Origin: a virus
Virus record (IMG/VR): IMGVR_UViG_3300022665_001001
Span: 1-21,340 of that record
Strand: one strand, 5' to 3'
Length of the DNA stretch: 21,340 nucleotides
The notes beneath the pieces are model-generated. The model worked only from the letters and a program-made list of their open reading frames with translations. It made no database searches and was not told the DNA's origin. Within the stretch, counting starts at the first letter, position 1, and each line of letters starts with the position of its first letter. This document shows, piece by piece, positions 1 through 7,007 of this stretch. A program made the translations under genes and the position numbers.

Positions 1-144
1 CCATTTTGCGGCGGGGGATTTCTCCAATCCATCCCGGCTTTATTTCAGCGTCCAGCTTGATCCGGAGAATTGGACTGGGGGGACGAGTGGAAATATTGAT
101 ATCTCTCCCAATGATGGGGATATGATCACGGGGATTATGTCTCA
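1..144. repeat. Left terminal inverted repeat (fold-back), outer arm
   Basis: Bases 1-144 are the exact reverse complement of 423-566, with no mismatch on manual comparison. Pairing stops between 145 and 422, where both bases are A. The arms enclose a 278-base loop. The loop and the inner arm are one continuous coding frame of the tail gene, so 423-566 is the genuine copy and 1-144 is most likely an artificial fold-back. Coding sequence read across base 144 is chimeric and should not be used. The right end has a fold-back of exactly the same length. Confidence 0.95.
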
Positions 145-1099
145 AGCGATTGAAGACAAGATGTTCATCTAGCCAGCCTTGGATGGGGAGGGTGAGCGCA
201 CTCTCACGGAAATCTCCAAATGCTTCTACTGCCCGGAGTGTCCGAATACTCCCATCAATCCACAAGAACGCGATATCATCCCTATACCGCCAGATGCTAT
301 TTTGCCATACCGCCCCTACACCCTCCACAAATGTAATCCGCGCGAAGTCAGTATTGTTAGTCCCTGTTATGCGATGGATAGACCCCTTATGCGGGCCTTT
401 AAACACCCATAGCTGGTCCTTATGAGACATAATCCCCGTGATCATATCCCCATCATTGGGAGAGATATCAATATTTCCACTCGTCCCCCCAGTCCAATTC
501 TCCGGATCAAGCTGGACGCTGAAATAAAGCCGGGATGGATTGGAGAAATCCCCCGCCGCAAAATGGGAGAAATCCCCCGCCGCAAAATGGAAGTTTTTAT
601 GCTGAGTAGAGAAACTAAAATTAGGAGGACTACCAGCTAGGTTCTGGAATGTAGTTTGATCATAGCTAAAAGGCACATCGTTTACGTTATCGCTGGCGAT
701 TATAACGAGATCATCAAATGTGGCGTAGTTGGGGATAGCAGTGTTAATCAAACCAGACTTCAACTCCGTAAACGATCCATCCGCATCATCTTTGTAAATC
801 TTAGTTCCAACATGGATAATCCGTTTTTGCGCTGGGCTCCCTCCTGTTCCCTGTCGCCAGAAATCATAAATCCCTCTCACCGCTGCTCCGCTCTCAAGCG
901 CGCTCGAATTAAGCCGAGCCGTTCCCGGGGCTTTCCTCGGGCTCCCATCAAGGTTGAGAATGCAATCCTCCGCATTCACGAGGAATGGTAGGCGCATATT
1001 CCCCGCTTCATCAGGCACGACGAGGTTGGCGGTGGGGCCGAAGTCGGTAGCCCAACCTCCGTCGAAGTGGTGTTTTATGTGAAGTCGGCGTGAGGGCAT
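145..1099 (-). CDS. Tail/structural protein, beta-propeller-like, 3' end missing
   Basis: The frame opens with an ATG at 1099, directly after the TAG of the upstream gene (TAGATG), and stays open to the window edge; about 318 genuine residues are visible before the fold-back at 144. Residues 1-60 include MPSRRLHIKHHFDGGW and LVNAEDCILNLDGSPRKAPG. The middle contains NPSRLYFS followed by DPENW, the typical signature of phage tail proteins that build a propeller of short beta repeats and are usually annotated as stabilisation or tail structural protein. The pattern of short glycine- and aspartate-containing strands fits this. HFAAGDFS is present twice in tandem just before NPSRLYFS. The adaptor-like gene upstream supports a place at the head-tail connector of a podovirus. 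The exact role is inferred. Confidence 0.7.
423..566. repeat. Left terminal inverted repeat, inner arm
   Basis: This is the internal partner of the exact 144-base inverted repeat at the left end. It lies inside the beta-propeller-like tail gene and is in frame with it on both sides. The outer arm starts opposite base 566, one base inside the second unit of a 24-base tandem duplication (542-589), which may have helped break the assembly. Confidence 0.95.
542..589. repeat. Perfect 24-bp in-frame tandem duplication
   Basis: Units 542-565 and 566-589 are identical. Read on the minus strand they encode HFAAGDFS twice inside the tail protein. The duplication keeps the frame and falls at the conserved motif before NPSRLYFS, where related proteins, from general knowledge, carry a single copy. 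It may be a recent slippage event or an assembly artefact, because the fold-back of the window begins at this unit boundary. Confidence 0.9.
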
Positions 1100-1840
1100 C
1101 TATCGTAGCTCATCGAAAGCGGCACCAGTAACGAAATGCGCATGTACATTCCCACCCCAAGGCGCTCTCGCTCTCCCCCTATACCCACTCATCCGCGGAC
1201 GGAGTTGGGGACGCTGCTCTGCGATATCCTGATCTCCTGTCACTCTTCGCATCAGATCCAACCACTCGGATTGAACCTCTACACTGCGCTGATCATCCTT
1301 CTTATCCCTATACCAATTCTTGAGCGCGTGCAGGACGAGCAGATGGCGGTATGGGAATGGAATAATCGGCTCATCCGTATCCGCACTAAGGCTAGTCTGG
1401 AGCGTTCCACTGCTGCTAGCCGCTAGCTGATTTGTGACGAATGCGTAGGGCAATAAACGTACAGACTCCGGGGGGCGCCAGAACCGCACGAACCGTCGCA
1501 TATCCGCGCTTCCACTTGGAATCTTCTCCGTGATTGCAGCTACGCGAGGCACACCCGTTATTGCATTTCTTGGGTATCTCCGCCTAAACTCTTTCCGCGC
1601 AATAAGCTCCACATTCCCCGCGGGGCTGAATTTCTGGAAATCCATGGGGCGGAGGAAAGCGGAATTGAGAGAGTATTCGTCCTCGAAATAGGTGTACGAC
1701 GCACCACTCTCCGTATCTTGGATATAAGGAAACGTGAGTGTCGCGCTCGTATCAGATGCTACTGCGCTAATCTCATACACATCCTCTCCACTGATCCTAA
1801 TCTTCCCCCCCGACGCGGACATTATTCTCTCCGAAATCAT
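1100..1840 (-). CDS. Head-tail adaptor-like protein, C-terminal part after frameshift
   Basis: This open frame supplies the C-terminal roughly 230 residues of a protein whose N-terminus lies in 1797-2117. Its own first residues (MISERIMSAS) are out-of-frame readings of the upstream part; the meaningful sequence begins at KIRISGEDVYEISAV. Further on it has TYFEDEYSL, FLRPMDFQKF, FRRRYPRN and a stretch ending YRHLLVLHALKNWY. From memory, these motifs occur in environmental phage proteins encoded next to tail genes and likely to serve as adaptor or connector. Removing one G from the run at 1805-1811 would join the halves into about 338 residues. It ends in TAG, immediately followed by the ATG of the next gene. 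The motif order is clear; the structural role is inferred. Confidence 0.65.
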   Translation of the reverse strand: MISERIMSASGGKIRISGEDVYEISAVASDTSATLTFPYIQDTESGASYTYFEDEYSLNSAFLRPMDFQKFSPAGNVELIARKEFRRRYPRNAITGVPRVAAITEKIPSGSADMRRFVRFWRPPESVRLLPYAFVTNQLAASSSGTLQTSLSADTDEPIIPFPYRHLLVLHALKNWYRDKKDDQRSVEVQSEWLDLMRRVTGDQDIAEQRPQLRPRMSGYRGRARAPWGGNVHAHFVTGAAFDELR

Positions 1841-2117
1841 TAGCGGTATTCCACTCCGTACTCGTACCAGCGATCGCAGCCGATCCTATCGTAACAGCGA
1901 TCGTCCCAGTCGTATACGGAGCGTGTGTCCGCAACACGTCATTGCGTTCCGCCCATGGGAATTTCTCCCCGAACCCGATATGCATATCTTGGAGGGCGGT
2001 ATTTATATATCTTTTTGCTTGATCCTGACTAGCAGTGACGCCAGTTTGAATTCTCACTCGGTTGGATAAATCCGTGAATAAATCGAGAAAGGTCTCCGGA
2101 TGTGTATCAACAGCCAT
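1797..2117 (-). CDS. Head-tail adaptor-like protein, N-terminal part before frameshift
   Basis: The ATG at 2117 overlaps the TAA of the C1q-like gene (TAATG), so it is probably translationally coupled; no strong Shine-Dalgarno site is visible. It contains FLDLFTDLSNRVR, QDQAKRYINTALQDMHIGFG and KFPWAERNDVL, then an Ala/Gly/Thr beta segment ending NDFGENNVRVGG. It hits a TAG four codons later. In the other frame the expected continuation KIRISGEDVYEIS follows directly, which shows that the natural product is longer. The shift occurs at seven consecutive G on the coding strand. A sequencing or assembly indel is the simplest explanation; programmed frameshifting or a real mutation cannot be excluded. 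Confidence 0.65.
   Translation of the reverse strand: MAVDTHPETFLDLFTDLSNRVRIQTGVTASQDQAKRYINTALQDMHIGFGEKFPWAERNDVLRTHAPYTTGTIAVTIGSAAIAGTSTEWNTANDFGENNVRVGGED
1805..1811 (-). other. G7 homopolymer at the frameshift between two halves of one gene
   Basis: The plus strand has seven C, read as seven G on the coding strand. Upstream the frame reads GTC GGG GGG GAA GAT TAG. With one G fewer it reads GTC GGG GGG AAG ATT AGG, which joins VRVGG to KIRISGED without loss of any motif. The run is therefore the precise place of the frame change. Confidence 0.85.
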
Positions 2118-3121
2118 TACGATAACAGACAGCCAGAAAATGAGGTAACTAACTCCGTGGCTTGCCCCTCAATATCGACCGTATCAGCGCCCACGCCATC
2201 TACATTAGCCACTACTGTAGCAGTATCGCCACTATCCATATCTGCTACGACGGTTATAGTATGACCTATGACTCCAGGGAAATCAGCCGCTATATCGAAT
2301 CTGCTCCCTCGATAGTTTCGGTTGCTCGTATCGATTCGTATAAGCGATAAATCTGCGGCGGTCCCTATACCAAGAAGTTGAACGACCGCTGTGAGAAGAT
2401 ATCTACCTGTTACGGGCGCTGTAAAAGTGTCAGCGGTAAAGTCATTGCCTTGATCGAAAACTTCGGTGTCGAAGTCGACCGTTGCTACTGTGTTGTTGCC
2501 GGTAACATCAGCGTCGGTGGCGCTATTGAAAGCGAGGAAGCACGGATTTGATATCTTTGTAACATTGCCGTCGCGGTCGATCCTCATCCGCTCAGACATC
2601 GTGGTAGAGTCGTCCGGCGTCGTCAGAAACAGCAACCTCCCCGGCATGTCTCCATCGCCCGGCGCAGCATCTACCTCTGCACGAATAGCAGCAGCATTTT
2701 CGTAAGTATTCGAATCAAATCCCTGGAACGAAACAACCCCTAAGTTGTCTCCGCTCTGAACGACCGTATCCGTACCCACAGTCGCCCCGCGTGAGCGTCG
2801 TACCTGAATACCAGAGCCAAAGCTAGCCGTAGCATTATAGCGAGTCTGCTGCATGGTTGTGGTCGTGGCCGAGATTTCCAGTGGAAAGCTAGTAGCCACC
2901 GCTCCGATTCCTACGAGTCCGGCATCCGTGATCGTGACAGTAGAAGAGTCTTGCAGCCTCCTGCCGTTAGTCCCGTCGAATCTAGCTATGGCGTTGTCAG
3001 TCGAAGACGTTGGCCCTCGAAGAGTGGCGCCCGGTCCACGGAATCCGCCCCCACCAAACTGCGCTGCGACTGCTAGACCCAAAGCGATAGCTACAAAGGG
3101 GTAGATGTACCGCTTATTCAT
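2117..3121 (-). CDS. Membrane-anchored or secreted fibre protein with C1q-like head
   Basis: The protein has 334 residues. Residues about 7-21 form a hydrophobic segment after MNKRYIYP, resembling an uncleaved signal anchor or signal peptide; a Gly-rich linker follows. Residues about 38-68 carry TDNAIARFDGTNGRRLQDS, a repeat well known in environmental phage tail fibres. A region with GVVSFQGFDSNTYENAAAIRAE and MSERMRIDRDGNV resembles the domain that precedes fibre tips. The last 140 residues (CFLAFNSATDADVTGN through FDTEVFDQGNDF, TFTAPVTGRYLLTAVV) match the C1q/TNF-like jelly roll used as a trimeric receptor-binding head. The start ATG overlaps the previous stop (ATGA), with GGGGA about 8 bases upstream. 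A hydrophobic N-terminus is unusual for a fibre that must attach to a virion. Confidence 0.75.
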   Translation of the reverse strand: MNKRYIYPFVAIALGLAVAAQFGGGGFRGPGATLRGPTSSTDNAIARFDGTNGRRLQDSSTVTITDAGLVGIGAVATSFPLEISATTTTMQQTRYNATASFGSGIQVRRSRGATVGTDTVVQSGDNLGVVSFQGFDSNTYENAAAIRAEVDAAPGDGDMPGRLLFLTTPDDSTTMSERMRIDRDGNVTKISNPCFLAFNSATDADVTGNNTVATVDFDTEVFDQGNDFTADTFTAPVTGRYLLTAVVQLLGIGTAADLSLIRIDTSNRNYRGSRFDIAADFPGVIGHTITVVADMDSGDTATVVANVDGVGADTVDIEGQATELVTSFSGCLLS

Positions 3122-4158
3122 GACTGCATCCCCAGACGCCGTATGGTCGCATCGGAATGATACTTCGGTCCCACCACACCAGGCCGATCGCTATTTTGCG
3201 TCAAAATCACTTCCCCCCGCGGGTCAGTACCGGAAAGTTCAACATAGCAACCGTTTTGAAATTTGATAGGCCCAGAAAACGACGTAAACGTACCATTAAT
3301 ATCCAACTCCACCACAAACGCCTGTGTCGCATCCACATTCGCCACATCCGTATCCCAAAGCCGCATGATGTTGTTCGCCTCATCTGTCAGCAGACCCGCG
3401 ATATCAAGATGTCCCGGGCCTACAAATGCATGTCCGGTCTTGGTGAAGATTGGATGAACTTGATAACGTGGCTCTGGAAAAACACGAGCATCATCCTGGA
3501 TGAAATTGTCGAATAGGATGGTCCCTGTAGTGGTGGATGCGTGATCTTGTACCCCCAACACCCCCTGCCCAACCGCTAACTGATCCAAAGACGCAACTTG
3601 TGTGGCCGCTACAGTGGTTACTGCTGTGGTCCCTGCCCTCGTCACGAATAGATCAATAGTGCCATCATTATTCCCGGCATTATCTATGAGAATATCCAGC
3701 TCCACAGTATACCACACGTTGCGCGAAAGCGATTCCGTCATAAACGACGTAGGGGCCAACTCGCCAATACCCAGATTAATCACATCAGTAGCGGCTACAA
3801 TCCGCGCACCGAATGCTGCTTCAATCGTGTTATCAGTCTGCTGTGCCTCGAACAAACTAAACGTATCATCTGCTGTGCCTGTAAAATCGGATGAGAACCA
3901 GATATCAAACTTGACAAAACTACGGGTAGCAGCAGCTATATTGATATCCCCTTCAAGCACGAAAGCATCCGCCGTCCCTCCAGTAAGCGCCGCACGCATA
4001 CAATATGCTCCGCTAAAGGGTGTGCTTACAGAGTTGGGGAATCGTGCTAGCTCCGTATAGTGTGGAAAATCCAACTGATTAGCAGTGTCAGTTTCCGAAT
4101 CCCATTCTGCATTTGTGCCTTGCTCAAAATTCGCATGAAATATATATGGATGAGCCAT
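3118..4158 (-). CDS. Putative adhesion protein with LamG/concanavalin-like fold
   Basis: The protein has 346 residues and a good GAGGAG site about 9 bases before the ATG. Residues 1-230 have the rhythm of a concanavalin A-like lectin domain: YIFHANFEQG at the start, SGAYCMRAAL, FVKFDIWFSSDF, FSLFEAQQ, WYTVELDILIDN with NNDGTIDLFV, and ILFDNFIQDDARVF. This pattern (edge strand, bend, then a strand ending in a named feature) is typical of LamG-like domains of phage and bacterial surface proteins. The last 110 residues (ATQAFVVELDINGTFTSFSG) look like a separate beta domain. It probably decorates the virion or tail and may bind host glycans. The fold is inferred from pattern only; no catalytic site is evident. 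Confidence 0.6.
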   Translation of the reverse strand: MAHPYIFHANFEQGTNAEWDSETDTANQLDFPHYTELARFPNSVSTPFSGAYCMRAALTGGTADAFVLEGDINIAAATRSFVKFDIWFSSDFTGTADDTFSLFEAQQTDNTIEAAFGARIVAATDVINLGIGELAPTSFMTESLSRNVWYTVELDILIDNAGNNDGTIDLFVTRAGTTAVTTVAATQVASLDQLAVGQGVLGVQDHASTTTGTILFDNFIQDDARVFPEPRYQVHPIFTKTGHAFVGPGHLDIAGLLTDEANNIMRLWDTDVANVDATQAFVVELDINGTFTSFSGPIKFQNGCYVELSGTDPRGEVILTQNSDRPGVVGPKYHSDATIRRLGMQS

Positions 4159-4171
4159 ATCTTTTATCTCC

Positions 4172-4285
4172 TCATAATTCTATCGTTTCATACCCTGCTT
4201 CAAAACCAGCATCGGGATTGGCAGTTAGGCGCCTCAATGTGTTAGCGGCAACAACCTCAGCAGCGCCAAAGAGCAATAGCAACAT
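4172..4285 (-). CDS. Small hypothetical protein, 37 residues
   Basis: The ATG at 4285 overlaps the TGA of the upstream gene (TGATG), and the frame ends with a TGA just before the GAGGAG site of the LamG-like gene. It exactly fills what would otherwise be a 126-base gap. The product begins MLLLLFGAAEVVAANTLRRL, a short hydrophobic start followed by a charged, acidic tail. The hydrophobic part is too short for a confident membrane segment. Coupled spacing supports translation; function is unknown. Confidence 0.5.
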   Translation of the reverse strand: MLLLLFGAAEVVAANTLRRLTANPDAGFEAGYETIEL

Positions 4286-5304
4286 CACGCAAACCCTAAC
4301 ATGACGACCACTTCATTAGCTCCGGGCGCACCCGAATCCGCATCGGCTATACCAGTAGTCGCAGCAATAGTGATGGCGGTCCCGAAGGAGATACCATTGG
4401 GAATAGATAGCGTGAATCCAGCACCGTTTGTATCGCCTTGAGTCGCCAAAGGAAATGTCAGATCCGGTACAGTGGTGCCGACAGTTACGCTCGCAGCCGT
4501 GGCATTGTAAAACTTTAGAAACCGTGTGGACGAGGCGAGGTTCATGGCATGTATCCAGTAGACCTGCCCGGCTGTGCTCTTGACTTCCTCCTCTGTCTCA
4601 TCCAAATCAATCGTCTTGAAGAGCGTGGTTCCGCCGCTTGTTCTAGCTCCCGATAGCCCAACATCCCCAACTAGATTCGTACCAGCCGCGATGCGCGTAA
4701 CATCAACATCAAGGCCGTTAGTTGTGTCACCGCGCACCCTATCCCAAGTAGTACCATTAAACATATAGCTAGCAGCGGCGGATTTGAATTGCGATGTCGC
4801 TCCCGTAAAGGGATGAGCTAAGGTATTGCTGCTACCGTCAGAACCAGCTTGACCAGAAGCAAAAACTTGTCTTCCATTAGCGGTTACAAGAATGGTTTGG
4901 GCATTCGTCCCATCAGAACCAGCTATTAAGACTGGATTACCGGCGACCGCAGCACCGTCTGCCGCCAAACCACCTACGGCCTGCGATCCAGCAACACCAC
5001 CCGTAACTACAGCTGTCCCGCCAACTTGGTTGACATTGACACTTGAATCCGCAGTGATGCCAACTGTGCCATCAACGGTGATAATACCCCCGCCATCATC
5101 CACCGAGACAACACCTGTGGAATCGTTGGCGATTGTGACCCGAAGTGCGTTGGCCTCAGCCCCACCACCTGCCGCCACAACCGTTGTGCTCGCCGCTGTG
5201 CCATCAACTAACTTAACTAACTGGTGATGGTCGCCAGCAATATCTTCGGTTGCTATGACAGGTGTTGCCGTGCCAGTGCCGGTTGCCGGTATCGTGACTG
5301 CCAT
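4285..5304 (-). CDS. Gly/Ala-rich virion structural protein
   Basis: The protein has 339 residues. The ATG lies directly after the previous TAA (TAAATG), with AGGA 6 bases upstream. The N-terminal half is built from short Gly/Ala/Val/Thr beta segments such as VNVNQVGGTAVVTGG, followed by AVAGNPVLIAGSDGTNAQ and ANGRQVFASG. The string AGNPVLIAG with a following DGR or NGR is recurrent in environmental phage structural proteins. The C-terminal half (KSTAGQVYWIHAMN, STRFLKFYNATAASVTVGTT) resembles a beta-sandwich tip. There are no enzymatic motifs. It probably belongs to the virion or tail appendages; a more precise role cannot be read from the sequence. Confidence 0.65.
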   Translation of the reverse strand: MAVTIPATGTGTATPVIATEDIAGDHHQLVKLVDGTAASTTVVAAGGGAEANALRVTIANDSTGVVSVDDGGGIITVDGTVGITADSSVNVNQVGGTAVVTGGVAGSQAVGGLAADGAAVAGNPVLIAGSDGTNAQTILVTANGRQVFASGQAGSDGSSNTLAHPFTGATSQFKSAAASYMFNGTTWDRVRGDTTNGLDVDVTRIAAGTNLVGDVGLSGARTSGGTTLFKTIDLDETEEEVKSTAGQVYWIHAMNLASSTRFLKFYNATAASVTVGTTVPDLTFPLATQGDTNGAGFTLSIPNGISFGTAITIAATTGIADADSGAPGANEVVVMLGFA

Positions 5305-6414
5305 TTACGTTCCTACACCTAATAGCGCCAAACCAGATGGAACACCTGCTGCTACCAACCCGAACTCTACCACCTCGAACGTCGTAACGCCGTCCGGCGT
5401 CGTGTTTGTCGCTCGCGTTCCCGTCATCGTCGTATCGGCCGTGAATTTCATTATGGCGTGGTCACCTCCGGGGTTTTCGCTGAATTGACCAGCAGAACTC
5501 ATCTTGCCTTGATAACCACCAGCAACAACTATGGCCTTGGTTTGGTTGATTTCGTTGATGGTCACCGCCTCTGTTAGACTATTGCCCCAATCACACTCTG
5601 CTTGTTCAACGCTAAATTCCGACCCCCCGGCAGAAACGACCTGAGTCTCGACTACGGCAGCGGCGCCGACTGCGTGGTCTGCCGTGTCGTCGCCAAAGTC
5701 GTTAAAGGCGCGTCGAGCCCGAATGGTCGTGGTATCCTTAATATCCGCGACCACACAACCCTCCGAATCATCATCAGACGAAAAGGAGTTGTCGTCGGTA
5801 GAGATCATAAATGTTGATGCAAGGGTCACGGCCGAGATCGTCGCCTCTGTCAACTCGTCGGTCGATGCCATCGAAATCTGCGTATGAATGACAGAGAAAT
5901 CTGTCCCAGATGTATCCACGACGAAATAGCGCCCACTGACATTGCTACTGGAACCTATGCGCGAGAAGCCCAATTCAGTGCTGGAATTGAAGACTACTTT
6001 AATATTTGCATGATTCCAGTCGTCCAGCGTTGATGTCTGTCCGTAGGAAATTATGACAAATGCTTTTGTTGTTGTGACAGATGTAATTGCTTCCGTAGTG
6101 GAGGAAGCGCCCGTCATGGTAAACGTGCCCTGTTGAACAGATATGTTCCCGGTGGTATCGAACTCCACGACAAAAACACCCACGATTACGACCCCGGTGC
6201 CGTTGTCCCTTTTGGCCGTGACCTTGGGACCAGACTCGAAATAGACCTCCGCTGCCCGCCGGTTTATGGGGTCGCTAACAGAACTATCGAGATTAATGGT
6301 ATAGAACGGTGCGCAATTAGCGATAGTCTGGCTTTTGGTTAGGTTGACGGAAGTAGCCGTAGCATCACTCAGTGTGATCTCGACGTATTCGACAGACTTG
6401 ACGAAATCCGCCAT
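5305..6414 (-). CDS. Four-repeat beta-structured structural protein
   Basis: I choose the ATG at 6414 (369 residues, MADFVKSVEYVEITL), which overlaps the upstream TGA (TGATG); a longer frame would need a TTG. The protein consists of four related units of roughly 80-95 residues. Each begins with a strand of the type VEYVEITL, NISVQQGTFTM, DFSVIHTQISM or EFSVEQAECDW, then Thr/Glu-Ala, a strand, and a KAF-type strand (TKAFVIISYG, QTKAIVVAGG). Each ends with a V-rich strand such as GVFVVEFD or FEVVEFG. The starts lie near residues 7, 91, 172 and 266. Such repeats suggest an extended tail or capsid fibre. No enzyme motif is seen. The repeat structure is directly visible; the location on the virion is inferred. 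Confidence 0.65.
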   Translation of the reverse strand: MADFVKSVEYVEITLSDATATSVNLTKSQTIANCAPFYTINLDSSVSDPINRRAAEVYFESGPKVTAKRDNGTGVVIVGVFVVEFDTTGNISVQQGTFTMTGASSTTEAITSVTTTKAFVIISYGQTSTLDDWNHANIKVVFNSSTELGFSRIGSSSNVSGRYFVVDTSGTDFSVIHTQISMASTDELTEATISAVTLASTFMISTDDNSFSSDDDSEGCVVADIKDTTTIRARRAFNDFGDDTADHAVGAAAVVETQVVSAGGSEFSVEQAECDWGNSLTEAVTINEINQTKAIVVAGGYQGKMSSAGQFSENPGGDHAIMKFTADTTMTGTRATNTTPDGVTTFEVVEFGLVAAGVPSGLALLGVGT

Positions 6415-6923
6415 CAGGTAAATGTCCAAACTTCTTCATGTGGGGGTGAAGCGTTTGTTCTGATACGAATGCGAAGATCACCCGTAGCCTCTTGATAAAC
6501 CGCGTCAACAATAGACTTCTGGTTCATGTCGGGAGTGACGGTGAAATCGGTCAGAGTAGGCCATGTGCTAGCCCTGCGAAGCTTGTTGACGCTGACGACA
6601 GGCGACTGCCAAAACTCGCCTGACAAGGTGTGACTCACCTCATCAATGATCCTCGTCCCCGCGTCTACATCAATCTGCTGGGCAGCCATCTGAGATGATG
6701 GGATTCCGGACTCTAGCACAGAGAGCGTAAACACCACGTCCGCCGTAGAGGGGTCCGTACTCGTTGCGCGTACGATGATATCATGACTTTGATTCGTAGC
6801 TAAGACTAGTAGCGTGTCGTTATATGCAGCCACTACGCCCGAGCTAGAAGTCACGACGCCTAAACTAGAATCGATCTGGAAGCGACCACCAGCATCATCC
6901 ACTAGGCTGTAAGATATGGCCAT
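6414..6923 (-). CDS. Cadherin-like/Ig-fold surface protein
   Basis: The protein has 169 residues. The ATG at 6923 has GGAG with 6 bases of spacing. Residues about 3-70 read ISYSLVDDAGGRFQIDSSLG, then GVVTSSSG, a strand with LLVLAT and HDIIVRATSTDPSTADVVFTLSV. This is the arrangement of cadherin-like beta domains (S-L-x-D near the start, GRFxID in the middle, VRATS-D near the end). The second half, from LSGEFWQSPVV to IRIRTNASPPHEEVWTFT, is a distinct beta-rich part. It is probably a virion-surface or adhesion module. A 26-residue open frame lies immediately upstream in the same frame, separated only by a TAG. Confidence 0.65.
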   Translation of the reverse strand: MAISYSLVDDAGGRFQIDSSLGVVTSSSGVVAAYNDTLLVLATNQSHDIIVRATSTDPSTADVVFTLSVLESGIPSSQMAAQQIDVDAGTRIIDEVSHTLSGEFWQSPVVSVNKLRRASTWPTLTDFTVTPDMNQKSIVDAVYQEATGDLRIRIRTNASPPHEEVWTFT

Positions 6924-6926
6924 GAA

Positions 6927-7007
6927 CTACTCCAAGGTCACGTTGTTTGTCGATAGCGCCTCATTATGGGGTGGTGTGGAAATTAAAAGCGTGTCGCCAG
7001 AAGCCAT
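6927..7007 (-). CDS. Short ORF, 26 residues, in frame with the next gene across a TAG
   Basis: The ATG at 7007 overlaps the stop of the coiled-coil gene (TGATG). The product begins MASGDTLLISTPPHNEA, which resembles the first residues of longer phage structural proteins (family memory: MASGDTL followed by a proline and NEPP-like segment). Here it stops at a TAG after 26 codons. The next gene starts four bases later in the same frame, and the GGAG that serves that gene overlaps the last codon of this ORF. It may be a tiny independent protein, a truncated remnant, or the start of a 197-residue protein read through amber. Confidence 0.45.
   Translation of the reverse strand: MASGDTLLISTPPHNEALSTNNVTLE

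Noticed and set aside
150-991. Several plus-strand open frames in the left kilobase
   Set aside because: They are shadows of the continuous minus-strand tail gene, lack Shine-Dalgarno sites and have no recognisable composition.
1-1099. Hairpin telomere or real terminal inverted repeat of a linear phage genome
   Set aside because: The arms are inside coding sequence and are exactly 144 bases at both ends with different loop lengths; a technical fold-back explains this better.
6927-6929. Reassigned TAG codon in the whole phage (alternative genetic code)
   Set aside because: TAG is used as the natural stop of the major capsid gene, the small terminase gene and others, so general recoding is not supported.
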